64,000 nt of DNA from Bacteroidaceae bacterium. Its GTDB lineage: Bacteria; Bacteroidota; Bacteroidia; Bacteroidales; Bacteroidaceae. This document shows positions 25,379-33,882 of the stretch, in pieces. A program made the position numbers and the translations under genes. The stretch spans positions 1 through 64,000 of the forward strand of contig JAILDV010000035.1 of the NCBI GenBank assembly GCA_024688885.1, given 5' to 3'. Below the pieces are notes generated by a model. That model was not told where the DNA came from and searched no databases. It was given only the letters and a program-made list of their open reading frames with translations. How positions within the stretch are numbered: position 1 is the stretch's first letter; every line of letters starts with the position of its first letter.

Positions 25379-26374
25379 ATGGCTAATAAATTAGTAGTAT
25401 CACTTTCACCTCACGTTCACAGTGGCGACTCTGTGCAGAAGAACATGTACTGGGTGTGCATTGCCCTTGTGCCTGCTCTGCTCTGCTCGTTTGTCAGTTT
25501 TGGCGTGGGTGCTATCATAACCACAGCCATTTCAGTGGCTGCGTGTGTGTTCTTCGAGTGGGCCATCAACAAGTTCATGCTGAAGAACCCTAAATGTACC
25601 ATCTGTGATGGCTCAGCTATCCTCACGGGTATTCTGCTGGCGTTCAACCTGCCCAGCAACATCCAGCCTTGGATTATTATTGTGGGTGCCTTCTTCGCCA
25701 TTGGTGTGGTCAAGATGACCTTTGGTGGTTTGGGATGCAACCTCTTCAATCCTGCTTTGGCAGGTCGTGCATTCCTGCTCATCTCCTTCCCCGTGCAGAT
25801 GACCACATGGCCAGTGCCCGGACAGGGTTTTGGCACTTATCTTGATGCCGAGACAGGGGCTACACCGCTATCTGTCATGAAGGCAGCCTTCAAGACTGGT
25901 AATCCAGAGATGCTGAACGAGCTTCCCTCTTTTCAGGACATGTTGCTCGGCAACACGGGTGGCTGTCTTGGCGAGGTGTGTGCTGCAGCCCTCATTCTTG
26001 GCTTCATCATCCTTTTGGTCAAGAAAGTCATCACATGGCACATTCCAGTGAGCATCCTTCTCACCGTGGCAGTGTTCTCAGGGCTTCTCAACCTTGCCAA
26101 TCCTGTCTATGCCAATCCGTTGGCAGAACTCATGAGTGGTGGTTTGTTGCTCGGTGCCATCTTCATGGCAACTGACTATGTCACCTCGCCTATGAGCAAG
26201 AACGGGCAGTTGGTCTATGGTGTGGCAATTGGTGTCCTCACGGTCATCATCCGTGCTTATGGTGCTTATCCGGAAGGCATGTCATTTGCCATCCTCATCA
26301 TGAACGCCTTCGTGCCGCTCATCAACAACAAGTTCAAACCCAAGCGCTTTGGCGAAGTGCCAGCAAAGAAATAA
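25379..26374 (+). CDS. rnfD: Rnf complex subunit D
   Basis: A 331-residue integral membrane protein with around nine hydrophobic helices. T-G-A-T-P-L-S at about 158-164 is the site where FMN is attached to threonine by a phosphodiester bond. The gap before it (25298-25378) holds AATTCCTAATTCCTAA repeat words of the dispersed family. Confidence 0.94.
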   Translation: MANKLVVSLSPHVHSGDSVQKNMYWVCIALVPALLCSFVSFGVGAIITTAISVAACVFFEWAINKFMLKNPKCTICDGSAILTGILLAFNLPSNIQPWIIIVGAFFAIGVVKMTFGGLGCNLFNPALAGRAFLLISFPVQMTTWPVPGQGFGTYLDAETGATPLSVMKAAFKTGNPEMLNELPSFQDMLLGNTGGCLGEVCAAALILGFIILLVKKVITWHIPVSILLTVAVFSGLLNLANPVYANPLAELMSGGLLLGAIFMATDYVTSPMSKNGQLVYGVAIGVLTVIIRAYGAYPEGMSFAILIMNAFVPLINNKFKPKRFGEVPAKK

Positions 26375-26387
26375 AGGAGGATAGCGT

Positions 26388-27092
26388 ATGAAAAAGTTGA
26401 AATCTTCATTAACCAACATGTTGGTGGTGCTCACAGTCATCACCATTGTGGCTGCAGGTGTGCTTGCTTCAGTCAACGCTGTCACAGCTCCTCAGATAGA
26501 GAAAATCAATGCAGAGAACCTTGCTGCCGGCATTAAGGCTGTGATGGGCAGTGACGACATCACCGTGTCAGAGCCCGTGCATGTGGGTGATTATACAGTT
26601 TATGACATCAGTGACAATCAGGGCAATCAGCTCGGCAAGGCAGTGGTTACTACCGAGAACGGGTTTGGTGGTCCTCTGAAAGTCTTGGTGGGCTTTAACA
26701 CCAATGGCGACATCCTTGGCTACACCGTGCTCGAACATCAGGAAACTCCTGGTCTCGGTGCGAAAGCAGGGGAGTGGTTCCAGAAAGACGGCAAGGGCAA
26801 CATCATCGGCATGAACCCCGGCAAGAACAACTTCACAGTCAGCAAAGATGGAGGTGAAGTGGATGCCATCACTGCTTCCACCATCACCAGTCGCGCATTC
26901 CTCCGTGCTATTCACAATGCTTATACGAAAGTCATTGCAGGTGGAGATGTCGTGTCGGGTGCCACTCAGCAAGCTTCTGCTGTGGATGGTGAGTCGGGTG
27001 CCACTCAACAGGCATCTGCTGTGGATGGTGAGTCAGGTGCCACTCAACAGGCATCTGCAGCTGACATGGGAACTCCCGAAGTCATTGAATAA
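26388..27092 (+). CDS. rnfG: Rnf complex subunit G with repeated C-terminus
   Basis: A 234-residue protein anchored by one N-terminal helix, with an FMN domain on the outer side. D-A-I-T-A-S-T-I-T-S holds the covalent FMN threonine, a variant of the family's S-G-A-T motif. After about residue 188 come three near-identical 13-residue repeats, E-S-G-A-T-Q-Q-A-S-A-V-D-G, absent from ordinary RnfG. Confidence 0.93.
   Translation: MKKLKSSLTNMLVVLTVITIVAAGVLASVNAVTAPQIEKINAENLAAGIKAVMGSDDITVSEPVHVGDYTVYDISDNQGNQLGKAVVTTENGFGGPLKVLVGFNTNGDILGYTVLEHQETPGLGAKAGEWFQKDGKGNIIGMNPGKNNFTVSKDGGEVDAITASTITSRAFLRAIHNAYTKVIAGGDVVSGATQQASAVDGESGATQQASAVDGESGATQQASAADMGTPEVIE
26955..27062 (+). repeat. 39-bp in-frame tandem repeat within rnfG
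   Basis: Units at 26955-26993 and 26994-27032 differ at few positions, and a third partial copy runs to about 27062. The 39-bp period keeps the reading frame, so copy number can change without frameshift. Confidence 0.9.
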
Positions 27093-27116
27093 CCCCCAAA
27101 AGAAAGGAACAACATT

Positions 27117-27704
27117 ATGAATAACTTCAAAGTATTGGTGAATGGTATCATCAAGGAGAATCCTACATTCGTCCTTCTTTTGGGTATGTGTCCAACCCTC
27201 GGTACCACCTCATCTGCCATCAATGGCATGTCGATGGGTCTCGCCACCATGTGCGTGCTCATCCTCTCTAACTTGATTATTGCATCCATCAAGAAGCTCA
27301 TCCCCGATGCTGTTCGCATCCCGTCTTACATCGTGGTCATTGCCAGTCTCGTGACGGTGCTTCAGATGGTCATCAAGGCGTATGCTCCAGATATCGACAA
27401 GAGCCTCGGACTCTTCATTCCCCTCATCGTGGTGAACTGCATCATCTTGGGACGTGCAGAGGCATTTGCAGCCAAGAACGGACCTGTTGCCTCCATCTTC
27501 GATGGTATCGGCATCGGACTTGGCTTCACCATCGCACTCACCTGTTTGGGTGCAGTTCGTGAACTTCTCGGCACAGGTGCCATTTTCGGTGTCACCCTTT
27601 GGGGTGAGAATTACGGCATGCTCATGTTCGTGTTGGCACCCGGTGCCTTCCTCGCCTTGGGCTACCTCATCGTATTGTTCAACAAAATCACCAAGAAAGC
27701 ATAA
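27117..27704 (+). CDS. rnfE: Rnf complex subunit E
   Basis: A 195-residue integral membrane subunit with six predicted helices. N-P-T-F-V-L-L-L-G-M-C-P-T-L and V-N-C-I-I-L-G-R-A-E-A-F-A are typical of RnfE/NqrD. Conserved cysteines in the paired half-helices form an intramembrane iron site with RnfA. Confidence 0.95.
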   Translation: MNNFKVLVNGIIKENPTFVLLLGMCPTLGTTSSAINGMSMGLATMCVLILSNLIIASIKKLIPDAVRIPSYIVVIASLVTVLQMVIKAYAPDIDKSLGLFIPLIVVNCIILGRAEAFAAKNGPVASIFDGIGIGLGFTIALTCLGAVRELLGTGAIFGVTLWGENYGMLMFVLAPGAFLALGYLIVLFNKITKKA

Positions 27705-27716
27705 GGAGGACTGACT

Positions 27717-28328
27717 ATGGATTATGTATTGAATCTGATATTGATTATCATCGTTGCCATCTTCGTCAACAACGTCGTATTGGCACAATTCCTCGGCATC
27801 TGTCCTTTCCTTGGTGTGTCGAAGAAAGTGGATACCGCTTCAGGCATGGGTATGGCAGTGACTGCAGTCTTGGTGGTTGCCACCATCGTGACCTACCTCA
27901 TTCAGGTGTACGTGCTCAATGCCTTTGGGCTTGAATACCTCCAGACCATTGCCTTCATCCTTGTCATCGCAGCCTTGGTGCAGATGATTGAGATTATCCT
28001 CAAGAAGACCATGCCAGCCCTCTATCAGGCACTTGGCGTGTTCCTTCCCCTCATCACCACCAACTGCTGCATCCTTGGTGTTGCCATCCTTGTCATCCAG
28101 AAGGACTACGACCTGCTCGAAGGTGTTGTTTATGCACTCTCCACAGGTATTGGTTTCCTTCTCGCCATGGTGCTCTTCGCAGGACTTCGCGAACAGCTTG
28201 ACCTCGCTGATGTGCCCAAGGCATTCCGTGGTGTACCCATCGCACTTGTTACCGCAGGACTCCTCGCCATGGCATTCATGGGCTTCAGTGGTGTTGATGG
28301 TGGCTTGAAGATACTCTTTGGACTATAA
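27717..28328 (+). CDS. rnfA: Rnf complex subunit A
   Basis: A 203-residue integral membrane subunit, inverted-topology partner of RnfE. N-N-V-V-L-A-Q-F-L-G-I-C-P-F-L-G-V and T-T-N-C-C-I-L-G-V-A are family signatures. Last gene of the rnfBCDGEA operon, which moves electrons between ferredoxin and NAD+ while pumping Na+ or H+. Confidence 0.95.
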   Translation: MDYVLNLILIIIVAIFVNNVVLAQFLGICPFLGVSKKVDTASGMGMAVTAVLVVATIVTYLIQVYVLNAFGLEYLQTIAFILVIAALVQMIEIILKKTMPALYQALGVFLPLITTNCCILGVAILVIQKDYDLLEGVVYALSTGIGFLLAMVLFAGLREQLDLADVPKAFRGVPIALVTAGLLAMAFMGFSGVDGGLKILFGL

Positions 28329-28347
28329 CACAGAATACAAATAGCAC

Positions 28348-28391
28348 AAAAAAAAGAGTGGCGCCCTTGTTTAGGGCGCCACTCTTTTTTA
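28348..28391. terminator. Bidirectional terminator between rnfA and the esterase gene
   Basis: AAAAAAGAGTGGCGCCC pairs perfectly with GGGCGCCACTCTTTTTT around a 7-base loop. A-tract and T-tract flanks serve both strands. Confidence 0.95.
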
Positions 28392-30233
28392 TTTTCCTCT
28401 CACCACCTTCCTGCTTATACTGCCGTCATCTGCGCGGCGCACTTCGATGTACATGCCTGTTGTTGGCGGGGTGGTCAGTCGTATGCCACTGAGGGAGTAG
28501 TGCTCAATGGACACTGTTGACGAGTTGTTGGCAGACAGTTCGGTGATGGCAGTCGGTGTGGAATTGCCACCCATACCCGATGGTGCCTCAGGGTTGGTGG
28601 TGATGCAGAGTTTGTCGAGACAAGCCCCGTCTTCACGTCCTCCAATATAGAGTGTGTGCTGACCTGCCTGCAAGTTGCCATGATAGATTTCCTTCCATTC
28701 CCATGATGCAGTTTGCAGACCATTGACAAAATTGCTGTTCAGGGCACCGTCCACACTCACAAAGTAACTGTCATCATCCCATGTGGGGCACAGCACACGT
28801 GCATAAATATAATAGGTGTCTGCTTTCGATGCCGTGAAATGGGCTGCAAGGATATGGGTGCTGTCAGTGGGTGCAGGGATGGTTTGTTCTACAGTCTCCA
28901 GATACTTTCCCTTCGATGCCATTGCATCCTCTACCACTTGGAATGCAGTTCCTGACTTCTCAGTGGGCAGGTTTTCTGCCTCTATCCACAAGGCATCGTT
29001 ATCGTAGGGCTCCTCCTCATCTTCCGCATCTGACACGGGGTCTGTCTTGGTGAACAGGTTCAAGTCGATGCACCCACCCATGGTCTCATAGCCCTGTGCA
29101 TTGAGGTGCAGCCAGTCGTTCTCGAAGAGGAACTTCGACTGCATGGCTTCGAGGTCCTGTGGATTGCGCACAGCCTCGTCGAAGTCTATCACACCGTCCA
29201 GCATCTTTGTGGAGCGAATCCACTGGTTGATGGTTGAACGTCCCTTCTCGTGGTCAGTAGAGTAGTATCCACTTCCCTTGAACGGGGTGATGGTGGCACC
29301 AAAGACATAGATGCCCTTCTCGTGTGCTTCACGGATAATCTGCTTATAGACATCAATGATGCGCTTGGCTGTCTGCACACCGTTCTGTGCGCCACCCAAG
29401 TCGTTGACAGCCTCGAAAAGGATAATCCATTTCACACCTTCCTGTCCCAGCAGGTCACGCTGATAGCGGCTCGAACCAGTGGGGCCTAAGCCTCCACCCA
29501 ACACGCAGTTGCCTCCGATGCCCATATTGAGCACACCCACCTGACTGGTTTGCTCGTTTGCCAGCAATCGGCGTGAGAGCACGTCTGCCCAGCGGTTCTG
29601 CTGGTTGGTGGTCGAACCACGCCCGTCTGTGATGGAGTTGCCCAGAATGGCTACAGCACCCGCTTCTTCAGGAGCCTCCACTTCGAGCGCCAAGATGCTG
29701 TACCAATGGTCTGTCTTCGTGGCATTGCTGAAATTCGTGGTGTTGCCCGACTTCAGATATGATGTCGTACGTGAACCGGGATGTCCGCTCACACTGGTCG
29801 AAGATGCCGAACCGTAGTGGATGGTGATGGCGACATTCTCTCGTGGTCCAATCTTGAAGTCCACAGGGTCGGACACAGCCTTGCCCTTTGCAGGCATGGT
29901 CACACCAGCTTGTCCATTGAAGGTCAGGCTCACTGTTGAACTTTCGTCAATCTCGCTGCTGCTGCCAGCTGTTTTGGCAATAGCCAGTTCCACAGCCTTG
30001 ATTTGGGTGGCACCCGCGCTGAACTCATTGGTCAGTTTCAGGCGCACACGTTCACCTCCGATAGACACCTGCACAATCTGGCGCAACGAGTTGTTGCCCA
30101 ATCCTGGTGATGGGGGATTGTTGTTGTTCTCAACCAATTGTGGGGCTGTACCCCATGTACCAACCCAATGACTCTGAGCACATGCCATACCACCAGCCAG
30201 TAAGCAAGCAAATACCAATGCTATTTTCTTCAT
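28389..30233 (-). CDS. Secreted SGNH/GDSL esterase with carbohydrate-binding region
   Basis: The 614-residue exported protein (MKKIALVFACLLAGGMACAQ) has an N-terminal beta-domain, then an SGNH hydrolase fold: G-N-S-I-T-D-G (nucleophile serine), G-I-G-G-N, E-A-V-N-D-L, and D-W-L-H-L-N-A with the catalytic Asp/His. Such enzymes deacylate plant polysaccharides. Residues about 415-555 resemble a galactose-binding/CBM35-type jelly roll. The C-terminal ~50 residues look like a T9SS-type sorting domain (S-L-S-G-I-R-L...V-V-R-G-K), which is inference. Confidence 0.85.
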   Translation of the reverse strand: MKKIALVFACLLAGGMACAQSHWVGTWGTAPQLVENNNNPPSPGLGNNSLRQIVQVSIGGERVRLKLTNEFSAGATQIKAVELAIAKTAGSSSEIDESSTVSLTFNGQAGVTMPAKGKAVSDPVDFKIGPRENVAITIHYGSASSTSVSGHPGSRTTSYLKSGNTTNFSNATKTDHWYSILALEVEAPEEAGAVAILGNSITDGRGSTTNQQNRWADVLSRRLLANEQTSQVGVLNMGIGGNCVLGGGLGPTGSSRYQRDLLGQEGVKWIILFEAVNDLGGAQNGVQTAKRIIDVYKQIIREAHEKGIYVFGATITPFKGSGYYSTDHEKGRSTINQWIRSTKMLDGVIDFDEAVRNPQDLEAMQSKFLFENDWLHLNAQGYETMGGCIDLNLFTKTDPVSDAEDEEEPYDNDALWIEAENLPTEKSGTAFQVVEDAMASKGKYLETVEQTIPAPTDSTHILAAHFTASKADTYYIYARVLCPTWDDDSYFVSVDGALNSNFVNGLQTASWEWKEIYHGNLQAGQHTLYIGGREDGACLDKLCITTNPEAPSGMGGNSTPTAITELSANNSSTVSIEHYSLSGIRLTTPPTTGMYIEVRRADDGSISRKVVRGK

Positions 30234-30380
30234 TTTTTTCTTTTGATTTTAGGTTTTGTCAATTATCGTGCGAAGGTACGTTTTTTATTTCACCCCACCA
30301 AATAATTCCTCCCTTCTTTGCTAAACGTTTCCCAATCTTCACTCTTCACTCCTAAATCTTGATTAAAAAGAAGGCGAAGC

Positions 30381-30500
30381 GCTGCGCTGAAATGACAAAT
30401 AGCGCTTCGCTGGAATGAAAAAACGGGAGCGCTGCGCTGAAATGACAAATAGCGCTTCGCTGGAATGAAAAAACGGGAGCGCTGTGCTGAAATGAAAGAA
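30381..30500. repeat. 50-bp tandem repeat in a gene-free stretch
   Basis: 30381-30430 and 30431-30480 are identical 50-bp units beginning GCTGCGCTGAAATGACAAAT, and a third diverged copy starts at 30481. Each holds the pair AGCGCTGCGCT/AGCGCTTCGCT. The surrounding gap 30234-30879 has no gene I can support; about 30590-30655 holds three spaced words like ACGAACGTAAGT, and TATCTTTG at 30835-30842 is the likely promoter of the next gene. Confidence 0.9.
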
Positions 30501-30879
30501 TGAGGGAATGAAAAAATGAGATTTAACCTTTTAACCATTTAACTTTAACCTTTTAAGCGTGCGCTGTCGTCACTCACTCGCGCATGCAAGTGTTCCCCAC
30601 ACGCGAACGTAAGTGTTGCTAACAAACGAACGTAAGTCTTGCCCACAAACGAGTTGCAAAACGTGGAAAAGTCTACGATTTGGGACAAAACATTAGAAAA
30701 GTCTAACTTTTCCCGATTTATTTAGATTCTTTGAATAATCAAGATTTTCTGTGTTTTTTTGTGGAAATGGAGGGACGATGACATTTTAATGCATAAAAAT
30801 TGGGGTTTCTCTTTTTTGTTTGAGAAAGTTTCTGTATCTTTGCCGTGATTTAGCGACTAATTGACTAACTAACTGTTTT

Positions 30880-32298
30880 ATGGATAAAGTTTTTGCCTAT
30901 ATTATCGGATTGGGCGCTGCTGTCATGATGCCCATCCTGTTCACCATTATCGGTTTGTGCATTGGCATGAAGTTTGGCAAGGCTCTCAAGAGCGGACTCT
31001 ATGTGGGTGTCGGTTTTGTGGGGCTTGGCATCGTCACGGCTTTGCTGACCACCAACTTCAACAGTCCACTCGACAGTATCTCGAAGATTTTTGACCTTGA
31101 CCTGAAGGTGTTTGACATGGGATGGCCTGCTGCTGCCGCTGTGGCTTACAACACGGCTGTGGGTGCGCTCATCATCCCCGTGTGTCTCGGCATCAATTTC
31201 CTGCTGCTCGTGACGAAGTGTACACGCACGGTGAACATTGATTTGTGGAATTACTGGCATTTTGCCTTCATCGGTGCTGTGGCTTATTTTGTGATGGGGG
31301 AGAGCATGTTGTGGGGCTATTTTGCCGCCATCGTGTGCTACATCATCACGCTGGTGATGGCTGACCTGACCGCGAAGAAGTTTCAGGGATATTATGAGAA
31401 GATGGACGGCATCAGCATTCCGCAACCCTTCTGCCAAAGTTTCACTCCGTTTGCCATTGTCATCAACTGGCTGCTTGACCGCATTCCGGGTTTCTCGAAA
31501 CTGGATATTGATGCGGATGGCTTGAAGAAAAAGTTTGGTGTGCTGGGCGAACCGATTGTGCTCGGTGTGATTGTGGGTGCCTTGATTGGTGCTTTTGCTC
31601 ACTTCGACCACTTCTTGAACTTCAGTGCATACGCTGCTGATTTTGACACGACTACGGATGCTGTGATGAGCATTGTAAAGTCGGTGCTTGTGCTGGGTGT
31701 GACCATGGGTGCCGTGATGGAACTGATACCCCGCATCACGAGACTTTTCATTGATGGCTTGATGCCCATTTCGGAGAAGACACAGGAGGTGGTGAAGAAG
31801 AAATTCAAGGGCAAGGAAATCTATATCGGCATGTCGCCTGCATTGGTCATTGGTCATTCCACCACACTGGTGGTGTCGCTTCTGCTCATCCCTGTGACCC
31901 TCATCATGGCGATCGTCCTGCGTGGTAATCAGTTCCTGCCGCTGGCTTCGTTGGCAGGCATGTTTTATGTGTTTGTGATGGTGCTGCCTTACACGAAGGG
32001 TAATGTGGTGAAGACGTTCATCGTGGGACTTGTGGCACTGACCATTGGACTCTATTTTGTCACGGACATGGCGGGATGGTTCACGCAAGCTGCCAACACG
32101 GTGTATGAACAGACGGGCGATAAGACCGCAAAGATTCCTGAGGGTTTTCAGGCGGGTGCGCTCGACTTTGCCTCTTCACTCTTTGGCTGGACCATCTACA
32201 AGGCTGTGGAGGGCCTGCAATGGGTGGGCATGGGTGTGCTGACGCTCATCACTGTGGGCATGGTGTTGTGGAACAGAAGAAGGATTGTCAAGGGTTAA
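30880..32298 (+). CDS. Orphan PTS galactitol-type EIIC membrane protein
   Basis: A 472-residue inner-membrane protein with ten or more helices, resembling GatC/SgcC, the sugar-translocating component of the phosphotransferase system. N-F-N-S-P, A-A-V-A-Y-N-T-A-V-G, M-G-E-S-M-L-W-G and G-H-S-T-T-L are seen. No EIIA, EIIB, HPr or EI gene lies nearby, and Bacteroidota generally lack a full PTS. It may act as a facilitator or symporter. The kduI gene behind it hints at an uronate-type substrate. Confidence 0.82.
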   Translation: MDKVFAYIIGLGAAVMMPILFTIIGLCIGMKFGKALKSGLYVGVGFVGLGIVTALLTTNFNSPLDSISKIFDLDLKVFDMGWPAAAAVAYNTAVGALIIPVCLGINFLLLVTKCTRTVNIDLWNYWHFAFIGAVAYFVMGESMLWGYFAAIVCYIITLVMADLTAKKFQGYYEKMDGISIPQPFCQSFTPFAIVINWLLDRIPGFSKLDIDADGLKKKFGVLGEPIVLGVIVGALIGAFAHFDHFLNFSAYAADFDTTTDAVMSIVKSVLVLGVTMGAVMELIPRITRLFIDGLMPISEKTQEVVKKKFKGKEIYIGMSPALVIGHSTTLVVSLLLIPVTLIMAIVLRGNQFLPLASLAGMFYVFVMVLPYTKGNVVKTFIVGLVALTIGLYFVTDMAGWFTQAANTVYEQTGDKTAKIPEGFQAGALDFASSLFGWTIYKAVEGLQWVGMGVLTLITVGMVLWNRRRIVKG

Positions 32299-32350
32299 GA
32301 CAGTACAGGTTTTTCAAGAGATATAACAACTAATTAACTAACTGATTGAT

Positions 32351-33322
32351 ATGAAGAAAATATTGTTGTGGGCAGCGTTGGCTGCATCCTTGAGTGCATC
32401 GGCACAGGTGAAGGTGAATTTCCAGAAAGCTTGCCATCCTGACGACGTGAAGCACTATGACACGAAGACGCTTCGTGAACGGTTTGTCATGGAGAAGGTG
32501 ATGGCTCCTGATGAAATCAATTTGACTTATTCCATGTATGACCGCTTTATCTTTGGCGGTGCCATGCCTGTCACCAAGGACTTGAAACTGGAGGCGTTCC
32601 CTGAACTGCGCGCTCCTTATTTCCTGCATAACCGCGAGATTGGCATCGTGAATACGGCTGGTGACGGTGTGGTGATTGTGGATGGCGTGGAGTATCCGCT
32701 GGGCGAGAAGGAAGCACTGTATATTGGGCGTGGAAACCTTGGCAAGGATAAGAACGGCAAGGAGATTGAGTCGAATCAGGAGGTGATTTTCCGCTCAAAG
32801 GACCCTAAGAACCCTGCCAAGTTTTACATTAACTCCGCTACAGCTCATAAGCATTACAAGACTCAGTGGGTGACGCTTGATGGACGCAAGAACGGCAAGG
32901 TGCAATCGCTGAAGGCTACGGTGATGCGCAATCTCGGTTCGGTGGAGGAGTCGAACAGGCGCACTATCTATCAGCTGATTGTCAACACATCGCTGGAGGA
33001 GGGTCCCTGCCAATTGCAGTTGGGACTGACACAGCTGGAGCCCGGCTCTGTATGGAACACGATGCCCCCACACACGCATGGTCGCCGCATCGAGGCTTAC
33101 TACTATTTCAACCTTCCAGAAACTCAAACCATCAGCCACATCATGGGTGAGCCACAGGAGAGCCGTGTGGTGTGGTTGCACAACGAGCAAGCCATCATGT
33201 CGCCCGAATGGTCCATCCACGCTGCTTCTGCCACTTACTACTACACGTTTATCTGGGGTATGGCTGGTGAGAACCTTGACTATAACGACAAGGATGTCAT
33301 CAAGGTGAGTGACCTGAAATAA
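32351..33322 (+). CDS. kduI: 5-keto-4-deoxyuronate isomerase with signal peptide
   Basis: KduI isomerises 5-keto-4-deoxyuronate from pectin or uronan breakdown. The metal ligands H241, H243, E248 and H290 are present in [11 protein letters not shown] and W-S-I-H, as are the closing I-W-G-M-A-G-E-N-L. The 323 residues exceed the usual ~280 because of an N-terminal signal peptide ([19 protein letters not shown]) and a small insertion near 128-145. Cytoplasmic KduI is the rule, so export is notable. Follows the EIIC gene by 52 bases. Confidence 0.88.
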   Translation: MKKILLWAALAASLSASAQVKVNFQKACHPDDVKHYDTKTLRERFVMEKVMAPDEINLTYSMYDRFIFGGAMPVTKDLKLEAFPELRAPYFLHNREIGIVNTAGDGVVIVDGVEYPLGEKEALYIGRGNLGKDKNGKEIESNQEVIFRSKDPKNPAKFYINSATAHKHYKTQWVTLDGRKNGKVQSLKATVMRNLGSVEESNRRTIYQLIVNTSLEEGPCQLQLGLTQLEPGSVWNTMPPHTHGRRIEAYYYFNLPETQTISHIMGEPQESRVVWLHNEQAIMSPEWSIHAASATYYYTFIWGMAGENLDYNDKDVIKVSDLK

Positions 33323-33375
33323 GGCGCAGTTGTGAATGAGGAATTTGTTACGCTGAACAACTGACGAAACAGAAT

Positions 33376-33858
33376 TTACGAACAGATGCGTGACAGGTGA
33401 GCTACAATTTCTTCCAAGTGGCGCTTGTCCGTCTCGTCAAAAGTTGCGAGGTCTTTGCTGTCAATGTCCAACACAGCGAAGACCTTGCCGTTTTTCCATA
33501 CAGGCACCACAATCTCGCTTCTGCTCAGGCTGGAACAGGCAATGTGACCGGGAAAGGCATCCACGTCGGGCACTATGACTGTCTCTCCGCGTTGCCATGC
33601 AGTGCCACACACACCTTTCCCTTTCTTGATGCGTGTGCAAGCCAATGGTCCTTGAAAGGGACCAAGCACCAGCTCGCCTTCTGACACCCGATAGAAACCT
33701 GTCCACCAGAACCCGAAGGTCTCGTGCAGCATGCTCGCGATGTTCGCCATGTTGGCAATGAGGTCGTGTTCTCCTTCCACCACTGCCTTCACTTGCGGAA
33801 TCAGTGCCTGGTATTTCTCTTCTTTTGAGCCGTCTTGTATCTTCAGTTCTTCTGCCAT
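33376..33858 (-). CDS. msrC: Free methionine-(R)-sulfoxide reductase
   Basis: A 160-residue GAF-domain enzyme. W-W-T-G-F-Y, L-G-P-F-Q-G-P-L-A-C-T-R-I, G-V-C-G-T-A-W and H-I-A-C-S-S carry the three catalytic cysteines of fRMsr. It lies 24 bases downstream of the TonB-dependent receptor gene on the same strand, probably in one transcript. Confidence 0.9.
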   Translation of the reverse strand: MAEELKIQDGSKEEKYQALIPQVKAVVEGEHDLIANMANIASMLHETFGFWWTGFYRVSEGELVLGPFQGPLACTRIKKGKGVCGTAWQRGETVIVPDVDAFPGHIACSSLSRSEIVVPVWKNGKVFAVLDIDSKDLATFDETDKRHLEEIVAHLSRICS

Positions 33859-33882
33859 GTCATGTGCTGTTTGTGTGGAAGG

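Noticed and set aside
30865-32088. 407-codon frame antisense to the EIIC gene
   Set aside because: His/Gln-rich composition typical of the reverse of a membrane protein; shadow.
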